Below are positions 44,868 through 57,800 of a stretch of DNA of 64,000 nt, in pieces. The notes beneath the pieces were generated by a model, which searched no databases, was not told where the DNA came from, and saw only the letters and a list, made by a program, of their open reading frames with translations. The DNA is taken from NCBI GenBank assembly GCA_033064195.1, contig JARBJD010000037.1, positions 124,001 through 188,000 on the forward strand, written 5' to 3'. Within the stretch, counting starts at the first letter, position 1, and the number at the start of each line of letters is the position of its first letter. Position numbers and translations under genes: made by a program. Source of the DNA: Blattamonas nauphoetae. Its lineage: Eukaryota; Preaxostyla; Oxymonadida.

Positions 44868-47800
44868 ATGATCCTCGATGACAAAGAGATTTTCTCAGTA
44901 AATTTCTCCATAACTGGTGATCAAATCTTTTTGTCATCTAAAGACACCTTATTCGGTAACTTTTCAGTCTTCTTATTTCATTCTTCGATATAGTTCGACC
45001 CTTTCCTCTAGACGATCATGTTCAAGCTATTTCCTTGCAAGGAACACATTTTCATTTGTGTTATCTTTCAAAGACATTGTTCTCTGTTGTTGTTCCGCCT
45101 GAGAATACTCTTCTCTTGTTTTCTTGTACGTCTTCTGACATTCAGAAGATATCGTCTTATACTCTCCCTCAATATCACAAAAAGACATCATTTATCCCTA
45201 TTTCGTTTTCTGTCTCATCATCATTGCTTTTTTTGATCGATGACCATCTGACAACACTCGCCGTCCAACCTATCACTGTACAGACTGGTTCTGATATTCA
45301 TCTCTCTCCTCATCATCTCATACACTCAAAATCCCCAATATCTTCATTTACACATCATAAAAATCTCCCACTCCTTGCCGTCGCCCTCACGGATGGATCC
45401 ATCCAATTGTGGGACACTGATACTTTTGAAATTCTTAATACCTTACCAACTCTCTCTGTTGGGAGGGGAACACCCCTCTCAATGTGTTTTTCCACCTCTA
45501 ACTATCCAGCATCGATACCACCATCAAAAGAAACTTCACTATACTCTGGGCATCCAATCAAAGGAAATTTTCTTGTGGTTGGTTATTCATCTGGATCTAT
45601 TTGTGCTTGGAATGTTGATAAAACAAACCATCCTGTTCTGTCTGGCGTTAGTAAGATCTTCTCTGATCCGATTCACTGGATTGGATCAAACAGCAACAGT
45701 ACCGAAACACTGTTTTACGTCGCGACCTCATCTGGAATCTGTTCCACTGTGGCCTATTCATCTCCCCAACACTTCTTCGATGAAGATGGGGCAATGAAAC
45801 GATGGCCAACAGAATCAGATGAGTTTGAAGGATATCAAATTTCCTCAAAAATCGCGCCGTTTCGTGTGTTTCAACCAACTCCCTCTCAGAATCATCCAAC
45901 GCCTCTGCAGAAACTGAAGTTCACGGCGCAACCTCCTCTTCTCTTCCACCCAACACTCCCATTTGTCATCCTTCCATTCATCGAACCATCGAAGGTCTCA
46001 CTCTTCCCAACACACCACCCTTTCCCTCCATACAGACACCTCACTACTCCCCTCCCATCAGCAAGTCCTGCTCGTCTTGCATCACTCATAATCACGTCAT
46101 CTCCACCCAATCAGTTTGGGCAGAGACATTACATCCCACAGCCCAAACACACTCACCCAACACCTCGTCTCACTTTCACGCTTCCATGCTCGTCCATCCC
46201 ATTTTTTTCAACCACTTCGATTGATCTGTTTCACATCCCATCCAACGCATTCATCTACTCTTCCTTTCCCGTTCACACATTCTCCACTCTTCTTCCGTCC
46301 AAATCGGAACAGGAACCGATCCGAATCAACCTCTCGCCGATGCATGTCCACTCATCTCCACTCCCTCTTCCGCTCCCTTTCTCGGATTCGACACCAATCT
46401 GCCCTCTCAATCCGCTAAACCAGCCCTGTATTCTTGTCTCTGAAGGTGAATCTGGAGCAGAAACGCTCTCTTTCGCCACTCTTCTCCTTCCTCCTCTGGC
46501 CTTCAATGAAGAAGAGACCTTTTTCTTGTCGCAAGCCGAAATAACTCCATCGCATCTCGCTCAGCACAAATTCCCTTCCACAGTCCTTGATCTCAACAGG
46601 CCGTGCTCTGACGCTGCGATCCTCTCACTCGCCCAGGCAACGCATCATCCATCAAAGACAAACTTCCTCTCGTCTGTTGATTTTGTTGTTGCGTCTCCCG
46701 ACCGAACAACTTTGACTGTTCTGAAACACACAATGACAAAAGCTCAACAGCATCGATTGGATGAGGAAGATGACACAGTGCACACCGACACAGTCTCTGT
46801 AGTGAAGGAGGTGGCCTGGTTCGGCGAGAACAATCTCAATCTCAGAAGACTCTTCGACTATCCCAACAAGGACGGCGAGAGTCGAGTGATTGTGCTCTTC
46901 GAACGAGCCGGAGAACAGTGGCTTATTGTGATCGATCTCGAAAACTCCGACACCCTCCCTCGACTCGTCTTGGAGCAGAGTGATTCTGATTTTGAAAGAA
47001 CCACTCCGTCGCCACAACCTCTTCCAGAAGGGGTCCCATCAGTGGAACTCGACGAAGAAGATATGAACATCTCACTTCCAGAGTCATTCCAATCTCCTCG
47101 ATCGTTCAGAGATGGCGAGATCTTTCCACAAGAGCCTCCATCATTCATCAAAAGAATATCCATCCGAACTCCAATTGATGCCTTCGGAATTCTTGACTCT
47201 CTTCACACTCTTCTTCTCAGGCCAGATGAATCGGTCACATCACTCCAACCCACAACAATCCCGTCAGAATCTGGGTCAGCAGTGGTCTTTTCGATCGTCA
47301 CCAATCAGCGTGTGATTTTCACAGACAACACACTTGACATCATTCATGATATGGAAATCTCGTCTCCGAACAGGGAAGTGACGTCATCTCTGTGGTTCGG
47401 AAACTGCTTGTTTTTCACCACGCCGACATCTCTCTACTTCGTCACTCTTTCCGCTTCCCTCCCACCACAATTCGTATGTCAGCTCCCGTGTCTGTACTCG
47501 TCCCTCTTGACTATCACCCACAACATGATCCTTTTCACTCATCCACGTCACTGTGCAACTCAAAACACGCCACCAGCAGTGTCGTCACTCGCCTTCTCGT
47601 GCTTTGTTCCTCTCCTTCTCGGCTTATTCTCAATTCCTTCAACCATTCTTCCGATCACATCATCTCCATTCATTGCATGTCTTTCCTCTTTGTTCTCACT
47701 CATCCCTCCTTCTCTGCCCCAATCGTTCATACACTCTCTGTCGTTCACCCGTGCCGCAATGGTAATCCCACAAATCGTCCACTCAATCCTGTCTCTACCG

Positions 47801-49357
47801 TCTCGTCCTCTTCTCATCGATCCAATGAGCAACTCTCCTCTCAACCCAACCTCTCCAAATCCTCTTCTCATCTCCATTGAGCTCCTCGCAGGGAATTCCT
47901 CAACTGCCCTTCAAATGTCTCGTCAGTATCTCGAGACTCTTCAAGCATCAGTCACTGGGGATGGCGAAGCCTCCAAAACTCAACTTGCTCATCTCAGCAA
48001 GATCATTGGACTGACACGCGTTTTGGTCCAATCTGCACTATACTGCTTGGAGACAGAACAATATCAAGAAATGAGCAGCTTTGCCGAGTTCACCATGAAA
48101 GATGATCTCATCGAATTTGCTGGGAAGCTGACAGAAGAACTCAAGGGACATGACGTTCTGGATGATGAACAAAAAGCTGAGTGGAGGAGAGATACGATGC
48201 GCCGCTTTAGGCAAATTACGAGGCCGTATCTTGTCAGATCTGATGTTCAATCATCACTTTTCTCACCCGATCTTTACGGATCTGATTTATGGAACGCTCA
48301 GGATGAACCACGACGCAAGAAATTGCCCATCCAACTGATCGATTTTGGCTTGTCATCAGACATTCCTGCTCCAGAAATCAGAAAGAAAAAAACGAAAGAG
48401 ACCAAACCACAAACACGTCTCTCGTTTCAGCGCTTGAACGGACTCCCACCAGACCCTCCGTATGCCACTTACGCCCCGTTCAGTGTCAGTCTGATGGCGC
48501 AACAGTCGCGAGTGATCTTTGTTGGCTGTCCAACACACTCCCCCGGCGAAAATCAACAGACACCAATCGCTGCAACAGAGACAGCTCCAAGTGTCACTTG
48601 GACAGACTTGTTCGGTGTTGAGAAGAAGCTCACACATTCCGAGGCATGCTCTTTGTTTGAAGTGGAATTCGAGGAAAGTGAGGAACAAACCACCCTCGTT
48701 ACGACTGCTCCACTCCCATTCGAAAAGGATGATGCGGTCAAAGGCTCTCCTTCCGGCGAAGACGATTTATTTGCTCCGATTTGGACGGACATGGATGGAA
48801 TCCCGGAGAAAAAACCCAAACTGGAGATTGTCATCAAAACACCAACACAACCAGCTGAACTTGATGAACAGCCTCGTCCAGTTAAGAAGGGAGATGGAGT
48901 GCTTCTTGACTTGGAGAGTGATAGTGAAGAAGAAAGCGAAGTTGATGAGTGGAACTTTGGGCAGCCAAGCCTTCCATCTCCAAAAAGTCCGAAACCGTCG
49001 GGTAACCAAACAACGTCGGTTGATTGGACTTCAACGTTTGAAATGTTTGCACAGACGAATCAACCATCAAAGCCTGTCACGGAGGCAACTGTTGATTGGG
49101 ATGCATCATTCTCTTCCTTCAACGAGCCGGCGGCTGATGAGGCTGGCCCATCCAAATCGGAAATGGATTGGAGTTCATTCGGAAATGCAGCTGAATCTGC
49201 TCCACAAGAGACGACGGCTGCCCAGGAGATGGATTGGAGTGCAGCATTTTCTTCATTTGAGCAACCAGCCAAAGAACCTGAAAGTGGGCAGCAGGAGGCC
49301 GAGCAGCCTGAGTGGGGAAAATCTTTTTTCGAACAGGTTGATTCAAATCTGTCGTGA
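44868..49357 (+). CDS. TTRAY-like protein of the TSET vesicle-coat complex (inferred), with W/F motif tail
   Basis: 1483 residues in two exons (44868-44955 and 44994-49357; 38-nt intron, GTAACT..ATATAG). The frame continues in phase above the apparent TTG at 45035, so the ATG at 44868 is preferred. N-terminal beta-propeller strands include LPLLAVALTDGSIQLWDTDT and GSICAWNVDKTNHPVLSGVS. A second propeller includes VVFSIVTNQRVIFTDNTLDI and SSLWFGNCLFFTTPTSL, and then SCFVPLLLGLFS. An alpha-solenoid follows. These match, from memory, plant TTRAY/TWD40-1 of the TSET/TPLATE adaptor coat. The acidic C-terminal ~120 residues carry five W-x(2,3)-F motifs (DWTSTF, DWDASF, DWSSF, DWSAAF, EWGKSF), the type that docks on adaptor ears. 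A beta'-COP-like or other propeller-solenoid coat protein is the alternative. Confidence 0.6.
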
Positions 49358-49579
49358 AATACTTAATTCCACGTTTTCTACTCTTGATTTTTCTTGGTTT
49401 ATCACTTTATATGACCTCAGTTCACCTTTTGATTCTGCGAATTACTTGTTTTCACGAGGTATAGAGGAGAAAAACCCACTCTGATGAAGAAGACAAAAAA
49501 CTCGATCGTGAAGAAAGAGATGACAAGTTGAGAGATTATCCCAAAATAAGAATGAAACAGGAATGAAATGACAAATAAA

Positions 49580-50152
49580 CTACTTCCCTTTCTTCTTTCC
49601 TTGGGTAGGTTTGTCAACTTTTTGAGTTTTCGCAGTCTTCCGTATTTGGACAAGCTTTTCCCCAACCTGCTTCAACATTGCGTATTCTATGACATATAAA
49701 TGAAAATTATTTAGAAAAGAAACTGTTTGGCATGTTCTCATGAAGATTCACTCGCTTTTGAATATTGCCCTCCTCAGGATCTCTTAAGTGAACTCTCACT
49801 CTTCCAACACAGAAGTAATCCTGTGGATGTCTCTTGGGCTACAAAAATGTTTCATGAAAGGTCGGATAGTTGATCATAAGAGCAAAAAACACACTTCGAC
49901 ACGAGCATCGAGGCCTATCTCTTTACAGGCGTCCATGATTTCGTGAGGTGTTGGATCTTCAACACAGAGCGACTGATTCATTTTTCGTCCTGAAGAAGAT
50001 CATATTAAAGAAAATTCATGAGGATTAGAAAAGGAACGTGTCAAGCCTTCAACTCTCTTTCTCTTGGAATTAAGGTAGCACGGATAGATGATATGCCATT
50101 TTCCAATTGTCGGATCGATTTGGAGTTCTTCTTCCTTCCACTGGTTGGCCAT
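49580..50152 (-). CDS. SRP19: signal recognition particle 19-kDa protein, four exons
   Basis: Binds helices 6 and 8 of SRP RNA during SRP assembly in the nucleolus; needed for co-translational targeting to the ER. Exons on the minus strand are 50152-50038, 49989-49895, 49838-49724 and 49686-49580, with introns of 48, 56 and 37 nt, all GT..AG and in phase. They give 143 residues, like human SRP19 (144). Motifs: WHIIYPCYLNSKRKRVEG (RNA-binding start), VEDPTPHEIMDACKEIGLDA, YFCVGRVRVHL, and a Lys-rich tail (QGKKKGK). No single frame is long, so the gene is easy to miss. It lies tail-to-tail with the TTRAY-like gene (223 bp between stops) and 105 bp downstream of the Arp4 stop. Confidence 0.87.
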
Positions 50153-50257
50153 TATAACCAAATTCAGTCTTTCTCTGAAGATCAAGCCACCATAGAAATT
50201 TGAGTATCGATGGCTCTGAAGAATCAAATTCACGTGAAATGAAAATCAGGAATTAAA

Positions 50258-51587
50258 TTAAAATGAACACTTTCTCTCAACTATTGCAGGGCCTTCTTCA
50301 TCGTACTCGGCTTTGCTGATCCATTTTGTTTGAAAGCTTTCTAGCGACCCCAAAATACTAGCTCCGATCCAGGATGAATAACGTCTCTCATCTCTGATTT
50401 GTGACGAAACAATGCTAACCTTTACAGCTGCAGGCGACTTCACAGTCATCTCAGCACAGAATCGCTCGGTGAAATTCTTCACACAAGTTGTCGCTCCAAC
50501 CACAATCAGATTTTCCCACAAATCTCGCTGGAAGGAAGCGTCTGTACTAGAAATTGCAGATGTGAGGATGGAAGAGAGCGTCGGGGGAGGTTCATTCAAC
50601 TTCAGCTCTGTTCGTAGGTAAGTTGGCATGGGCTTCCACAGCAAGTCGGGAATATCATATGCCCTTCGGTCAATATCAATGATGGATCCGTCTGGAAGCT
50701 CGAATGGCACCTCACCAGTGGTTGAGCTGTCGTTGATTGTCGGCTTGAGGAAAAACGTGGATTCTTTGATCGTGTCACAGAGAGAATGGATGCGGAAGTT
50801 TATTTGGGAGCTAGGGTGAGGTGTAGTGGATATATTGTTGGAGGCGGAGGTTCTGGGAACAAGTTGGTTTGTAGTTGGGTCTATTGAAACGAGCTTTCGC
50901 TTGTAGAATGGTTGAAGTTTGGTTCCTTCCTGATCGAGGGATTTATGAAGTGCTTTTGAGAGCATCTCTCCTCCCAATGATGTCCTAACGGATTTTTTGA
51001 TCAGCGTGAATCCTTCCACAACGGGAGTGGCTGATGATCCGTGGTGACCAATATCGAGGACAACGCTCGTTGGTCTTGCTGAACTGAAGGCTGATAGGGC
51101 AGAATTTCGGCATAAGAATCCGAATTTGGCATTCGTAACCTCAAATAAAACCTGAAGTTGTCTTTGGCGGACTGATTTTGGTGACCAGACTGGCTCAGAG
51201 AGGATGAGTGGATTGGATTCTAACGAGTCTTGATTCATTGCATGTGTATTAAAAAGAGAGTATTTGAGAAGTTTTTCGTAAACATCCCAGTTTGAGACAA
51301 TTCCATCGGTCATGCAAGGTTGAACTTCTTGTGAACACATATTTTGAAGTAATCCTTCATAACCGTAGTGTTCAATAGGGGCATTTTCCGGAGTATCTGG
51401 CCTAAGTTCGACCCCAATGTACTATTTGCGGAGACAAAAATAGAACTGTGAAATAAACGGGAAATACAGATGGAACTACAACTGATGGAACAAGTGCTGA
51501 ACAGAATCCAGAACGTGTTGAATGAGATCCAACATCTACAGCAATGGCCCCTACATCTTGCAGAAGACCTCGTCTCACTTTATTCAT
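50258..51587 (-). CDS. ARP4: actin-related protein 4 (BAF53/ACTL6-type)
   Basis: Nuclear actin-like subunit of NuA4, SWR1 and INO80-type chromatin complexes. Two exons (51587-51468 and 51421-50258) with a 46-nt intron (GTATTT..AAATAG) give 427 residues, matching human ACTL6A (429). Exon 1 reads VGAIAVDVGSHSTRSGF (phosphate-1 loop). Exon 2 carries CMTDGIVSNWD, LSEPVW, VVLDIGHHGSSATPVVEGF (phosphate-2 loop), YELPDG-like FELPDGSIIDI, and the C-terminal RRYSSWIGASILGSLESFQT, WISKAEYDEEG and VERKC. The SSWIG..L.S..SFQ..WISK.EY tail is characteristic of Arp4 and actin. It lies on the same strand as SRP19 downstream and the giant gene upstream. Confidence 0.88.
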
Positions 51588-51845
51588 GAAGAGGATGATC
51601 GACGAACCACGATAAATGTTTTGCCGGAAAAGAGTCGAGAAATAGTTTAATGGTGAATCTCAAACACGCCAGAAAATGCAACAAACAAAATTGGTCTTGG
51701 CGTGTCGAAAAAGGAGATAGGGGGTGAGTTATCTTATGAGAACGTCCCAAAAGAGTAATGATCGAGAAGAAACACGTAATATATTTAAGCAACACAAGAA
51801 ATGAAAAATTAAGGTGTAAGGGAGCGAGAAAACTCGGAACTTCGA

Positions 51846-54800
51846 TCAAGGTGGATCAGATGAGAGAGGGTGCCGAGTACGGTGTTTGCTGATCTCCTTC
51901 TGCCCTTGTCTGCTCTTCTTTGACTGTTTGGTGGTTTCTTCCGGCTGTCTTTGAACGAAAGAGAGCTGTTCAACAGTTTTGGACAGAATCCATGCGGAAC
52001 TCTTCGCGAGTTGCGACGGATTGATTGCTGTGATTGACCGAAATGATGGATTTAGTGGGCGAGGAGTGACGCCAAAGAGACGGGCCGCTGACAACACACG
52101 CCCAAAGCCAATTTGTGGAAGAGTGGGGAAGTGGGGAGGAGTCAGCATTTGTTCATTGGGTGGGCTACTGGCTCTCTGTGTCATGAACTTCACCCATCCC
52201 ACATCTTTGAGTTGAAAATCGGCACTCAGAACGGATGAAGGGTCATTCCATTTAATTCCGAACGAATTGTGTTTGATGGAGAGGAGATAGTGCCAGAGGA
52301 GTGACTGTTTCAGAGGAATCAGATCTTGGGGGAGTGAAATTAGTCGCGAATGTCCGCCAAAATGAGAAAAAATCCAAAAAGAAGGAATGGGAGGGATTTT
52401 GACTTTTGTTTTGGGTTTGCACATGGCTGAGATGATCGCAGAGAAGCTTTTCCGAATTGGACCTGATTCAGCTCCTTGAAACGAGTTTTGTGCCGCTGCT
52501 TCAACTTGTTCTTTTGTGATGTTGTCCAAAGTTACAAGTCGATTCTTTCTGATGATCTTGTCCCATGACTGTTTTGATCGGAGGAACGATTTGCCGTACT
52601 CCGAAATCATCTTCCACGAACCAAATCGGGACGGGACGATGGAGTACGGAGAGTCTGTCATTGGTACCATCGCTGTGAAGAGGAGGGTGTGCGAGAATGG
52701 AGAAGGTCGGGTGAGAGTGAGTCGTTCATTTCGGATGAGTGTGAAGATGGCGATCCCACGTCGGCTTTGAACAGCAATGCTGGTGTCATCCGGAACAGAT
52801 GTCAACTCGACAAGATCCCCCGTCAACGTCTGAGCGAGGAGGTTCATGCGATATCCTAGTCTGGTTCTGTATTGAAGCGTCAGTTGCGGGTCTTGTGGTC
52901 GAGGAGTCACTTCTCCAGTGTTGAGGTATTCAGAAAGCTCCTGGAGAGTGTTCCAAGGTGGAGATTCACGCTGGACTGACATCGGCGACGAGAGTTTCAG
53001 TGAAGCGTTGATAAGTGATGCACGTGTATCCATCATCTTCTCATTGTCCATCGACAGGAAAAATGGGTTGTCAAATTCTGGGATCATCGACGGATAGAAA
53101 TCCATCACGCCCACTCCGCATGGGTAGAAACTGAAGCAGAGTCTGATACGGCTTGGCGAATCAAAATAGTGCGGAACGATGAGATCGTAAGTGGCGGCAG
53201 TGGTGATTATCTGCTGATGGACATTCGGGTTGGACTGGGAGTAAGAAGAGTTGAAGGAAGAGTGCAGCGTGAGTGTTGTGATGTGAGACCGGGCATTCAC
53301 AAGACCAGAATGGAGGATGACAATATCGTGGGGGAATGTTTGTGGATAATGGTACAACGAGAAGTGTTCAGAATCGATCTGAGTGACTCCATGGTTGTGG
53401 CTATAATACTGTTCAGCATCTTCCTGCTCTTCATTGCCTTGATGGGTATTGCGTGTTTTCATGAATGAGGAGAATATGTGAATCTTGTTCGCATTTCCAA
53501 CGATGAGATGCCAATTCACCGACTTGACAAGTTGGCAAGGACCAGCAACGCGAAGTCTGCTCACAAGAACGCCACGAAGGTTGAGAACATGTGATGGATC
53601 GTCGTTGTCCGATGTTGCACTGATCTCGCCGCCTTTCAAGAGCGTGTTGTTCACAATATCATCTGGAGTGAATGGGAAGGCTGATCGTTCCACTCGGATG
53701 AACAGGATATCAGTCGGTTCAGTGAGGAAGTTCCGTTTGTTTCTCCCTTTTGTCGCTGTGATGGCGAGATGAGGGATTGTGTTCGTTCGAGAGAAATCAT
53801 CGGGATGGTCCGTCATGTTGTAGGCAATTGCTCCGCTGTTACTCTGCCGGTACGAATGATCCTGTGATATCTTGAAGACAGTGCCCTGTGTCTGAGCTAG
53901 CCAACTGAGATGGTTGGCTGTAGGCACGGAGAGGAAAGTCATTCTCTCAAACTCAAAATCAGACATGTCGGTTCCGAGTTCGGTGAGATGGATGGCAGAA
54001 AGATCCAACATCCCCAAGAGATGGTTCATCTTGATTGAATCGTAGAACTGAAGCACAAATCGATCGTCGAGATGATGCCTCGTCGGAGCTGGAGGTGTCT
54101 GTGCCTGCGTGAATACAGCTTCTGGCGAGAAGTTGAGGTCGTGGATGTCGAATGTGTTCTCAGTGATGGATATGTGTTCGTGGGTTCGTGTTGCTGTTCG
54201 GAGATTGCGAGTCATGGCTGCAGAAGCAAGATCTGTGAACGGAACCCCATCCGCGTTGTGTGTTGGGAGTGGGAATGGACAGAGATCGGCATCAAAAATG
54301 GAGTCATGGTTTGTGTCGCCCTTTCCTTGTCCTTTTGGTGATAGATGGTTCATGACAATTGATTTGAAAGGCTGATATTTTGAAATTTTGCGTGGACGAG
54401 ATGATGGAGGCTTTCGAGTCATCATTTGGAGGATGTTGGATGGGATCTTGTCTTTATTCAACCTGTCTGCTGCTCGTTCCATCGATTGAGAGGTGAGAAT
54501 TGGTGCGCGTGATATCTTCAGGAGGCAAGCAATTGCTCCAAAAACGATGACATACGCAATGGAAATGGGAGCTGATGGAACAGGGACACTGTCTCGCGTT
54601 AATGTCGGTTTCGTCTCGACTCGTCCAAATGTTAATCGATGATCGGCTGCCCCAAACCAGACGTGTGTCGGGATCGGCAAAGTCGCCGTCGCAGAAGTGT
54701 CGAAGAACGATGAATAATTCTCAGCGATCGAGTCAGAGTGTCTACGCGGTGAGTGAAGAGGAAATGACGTCGCTTCAACCGGTGGAGCGAGGACGAGTGA

Positions 54801-57800
54801 GCTGAGAGGATCGTCCATGTCGCTGTTCGGAATGACTCCCTGATCGAGAAGAGACTGATTGTCAGTTGGAGAAGGAACGGGACTGGCCAGTGTGGATTCG
54901 GAAACGACAGACTCTGTTTGATCGTCCTTTGAATCACTGCCAAGTGAAATCGGGATGAGTGCCTCTAAATTACCCTCCCACGCCACAGGTGTACACATGA
55001 CCATTCCTTCGTCGGGATCCCACTTCCCCACCCACACATGCCCAGAATGGAGATATATCTCGTCTGCGTGCACTTTCGCGTGCGTGGACTTGTAAGACAG
55101 AAGGACGTTGGAGTATTCGGGAAGGTGTGGATTTCTGGGGATGAGAAGGTAGTGCGTTGTGATCATCGAGAGCGACAGCGACGAAAATGTCGGACGACGA
55201 TGAAGAAGAGCAGTGAGAGGGATGAGACTGCAGATGAACTGACCGTGTGGGTAGGTGACGACGAGCATGACACAGTCGTGTTCTGAATACTCCGTCGGTT
55301 TCACATCTTCTCTCCTCTTGAATGGGAGTGTAGAATTCATCTTGAACTGCATCTTCGCGCACTCCATCGCTGATGACGATTCACTTTCGCCAAATGAATG
55401 TCTCTGCCTCGCCACTGACGACAGCTTGTCTCCAAAAGTTGTGAACAAGATTTCGTTTGGAGGTGCCCAAAAATCGATATCGTACAGTCTGACGTATCGA
55501 ACACTGTTTGTCGTCACGTTCCGGATCAAACGAGTCGCAGATTTGTTCGCATTGATAAATGTTGTCGAGCACTCCATCTCAAGAGGCCGTGGGAGGAGAA
55601 GATTCACTCTGGTGTGCTTGTCTTTCGGGAAGATCTCTGTACTTCGCCAGGCATAGTGATCAGCAGTGAGAGGAATATGATGAGGATCAATCCGAATGAA
55701 GTATGCTTTGAAGTTGCGGACAGCGACAGAAAGCAGAAGTTCGTTTCGGATTCTGTGCAAAGAAACGATCACGATCGTCTCTGGAAACGATAAAGTTGAG
55801 AGTAGAGTGACACTCTTTTGGATCGGAAGCCAGAGATAAACTAACAGAACACAATCCGATGCGACGAGAATAAAATTGCGATCGATAGCAGCACGACTGA
55901 ACTTCAAAGGCTGCTCTGAGTCGACTAAGCCGACCTCTGAATTCAAATCTGTGACGGTTCCTGTCTTCCTTTCATACACTTTCGGGGTTGGGATAACAAA
56001 CTGCGATAAGGTGGACGGGAAGACTGGCGAAGGTGGAGAGAGCGAGAAATCAATTGTGGGGACAATCCAGATTGAATCATCTCGGACATGGCAGAAACCT
56101 CCATCAACCTCGCCAAAAGCAAGTGTGGGGCTGGACAGATCCAAACCGACAGAAGCAGGATGGATGGGATCAAACGAGCGCGATGATATCGAACAGAGTG
56201 TCTGCGAAGATTGTGTCTGACGGGTGTTGTCAATTCTTGAATGCTGAACTGCATTTTCCCTGATCAGAATGAGGGATGTGTTTCGAGCCCCTTCAAACAG
56301 TTTCGATGTGAAGATCTGTGGAACGGAGTCGAAAACCTGCCCCTGCACAACAGGCACAGCCTGAAACCCAAGCGACATCAACTGAATCGCACCTGTCGTC
56401 TTCTGTCCCGTCCCAATCAGATGATAATCTCGGAAGAGGAAGAACTTGGGAGTGTTTGCAGGCGGGACCATGGCCATTGTGGTGATGTAGATGGGTTCGA
56501 TCCCGATGTGCTCATTCCGGCGGAGATCCTCAAAGATGCCTGTCTCCAGATTGGCGTACTGAAAGGCGCCCTGCGCCGAGATGATGAAGAGCCTTGTCCG
56601 GCCTTTCACGAGAAGCGGAGGTTCTGTGTGAGAGCGAACTGAAATTGATGATTTGGGGTCTTCTCCGTTCGTGAGGACGGTAGTTGTGGTTGAGGTTTGT
56701 TCGGGATTGATCGGCAAGGAAATGGTCGAGTGCATATTTGGACCAGGCGATTCGTTGAAGACCCAATGCTGTCCCGTGAGAAGAGTGAGACCAACCAGAG
56801 TCTTGTCGGAGTAATAGTGTCGAAATATCTTTCCTCGTGTGAGGACGAGTAGCACGCTTCCTGCGGCAATGAAGAGCATGCTTGAATTCACTTTTCGCTT
56901 CCGAAATCGCCGACGATGGTCGATGGTAGACTGCGGGTTCTCACGAGGAGCCTTTTGTAAGGGCTCAGTCACCAACGCATGATTGTTCTGCGTGAAGAGA
57001 ATGGATGTCGGTGGGGTGGCGAGCGGTGGATTGAGTGGAAGATACAAAGCGAGGAGGGAGTTGAAACAGACCATGATGGAGTATGACGAGAAGACTGCAA
57101 ATGGAATGAACGACAATGGTGGGCGTGCGGTGGTTGAGAACATGTTCCGAGACATCTGGAAGAGCGGTAGTTGTCCATCTTTCTTCGAATGTGGGGTGAT
57201 CTGTGTCGACGAGAATTGTGGAAGGAAAATGTCTGAATGTGGGAAAACAACAAAAATTGCCTTTCCTTGATCGTACTCATGGCGCTGATGGACTTCTTCG
57301 TAGAGTGTTGGAGAACGAGAGTGTGATGACCCCAGAGATGTTGAGCGTGATGAACGAGAGTGAGGCGGGCCTGAGCTCAGAGAGATCGAACGAGGGGATC
57401 GTGACGACGACGAGCTGCTGCCTGTGTATGACGAACTGCTGGACGACTGAGAGATGATGTCTTCATCATCGATCTCCACTTGCGCCAATTGAGACTTCGG
57501 TTGTGGAGTGGTTGGTGTGGTGATATGGCCTGGCGACTTGTCCTGATCTTCCTCGCTTTGAATTGATGAACCCTCGTCCTCGCTCACAACAACTGTTGAT
57601 ATGTTCAGTCTCGACGAGAGTGTCGTCTGAGCAGTATTTCCTTGTCCGCTGATCATCGTTTTCATCCGATTTCGTTCCATCGTTCGTGATTTGCGAGATG
57701 TGCTTCCACTGCTGTCCTGCGAGTCGCCACCATCCCCAGGGCTCTTCTTTCTCTTTCGAAGAGATTCGTGGTCGTTGGCGAGAAGTTGCTTGAGTTGACT

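Noticed and set aside
45018-45236. Start of the TTRAY-like gene at a TTG or at the ATG at 45018
   Set aside because: The coding frame continues upstream in phase through a 38-nt intron to an ATG at 44868, and the propeller strands begin there; the ATG at 45018 is in another frame.
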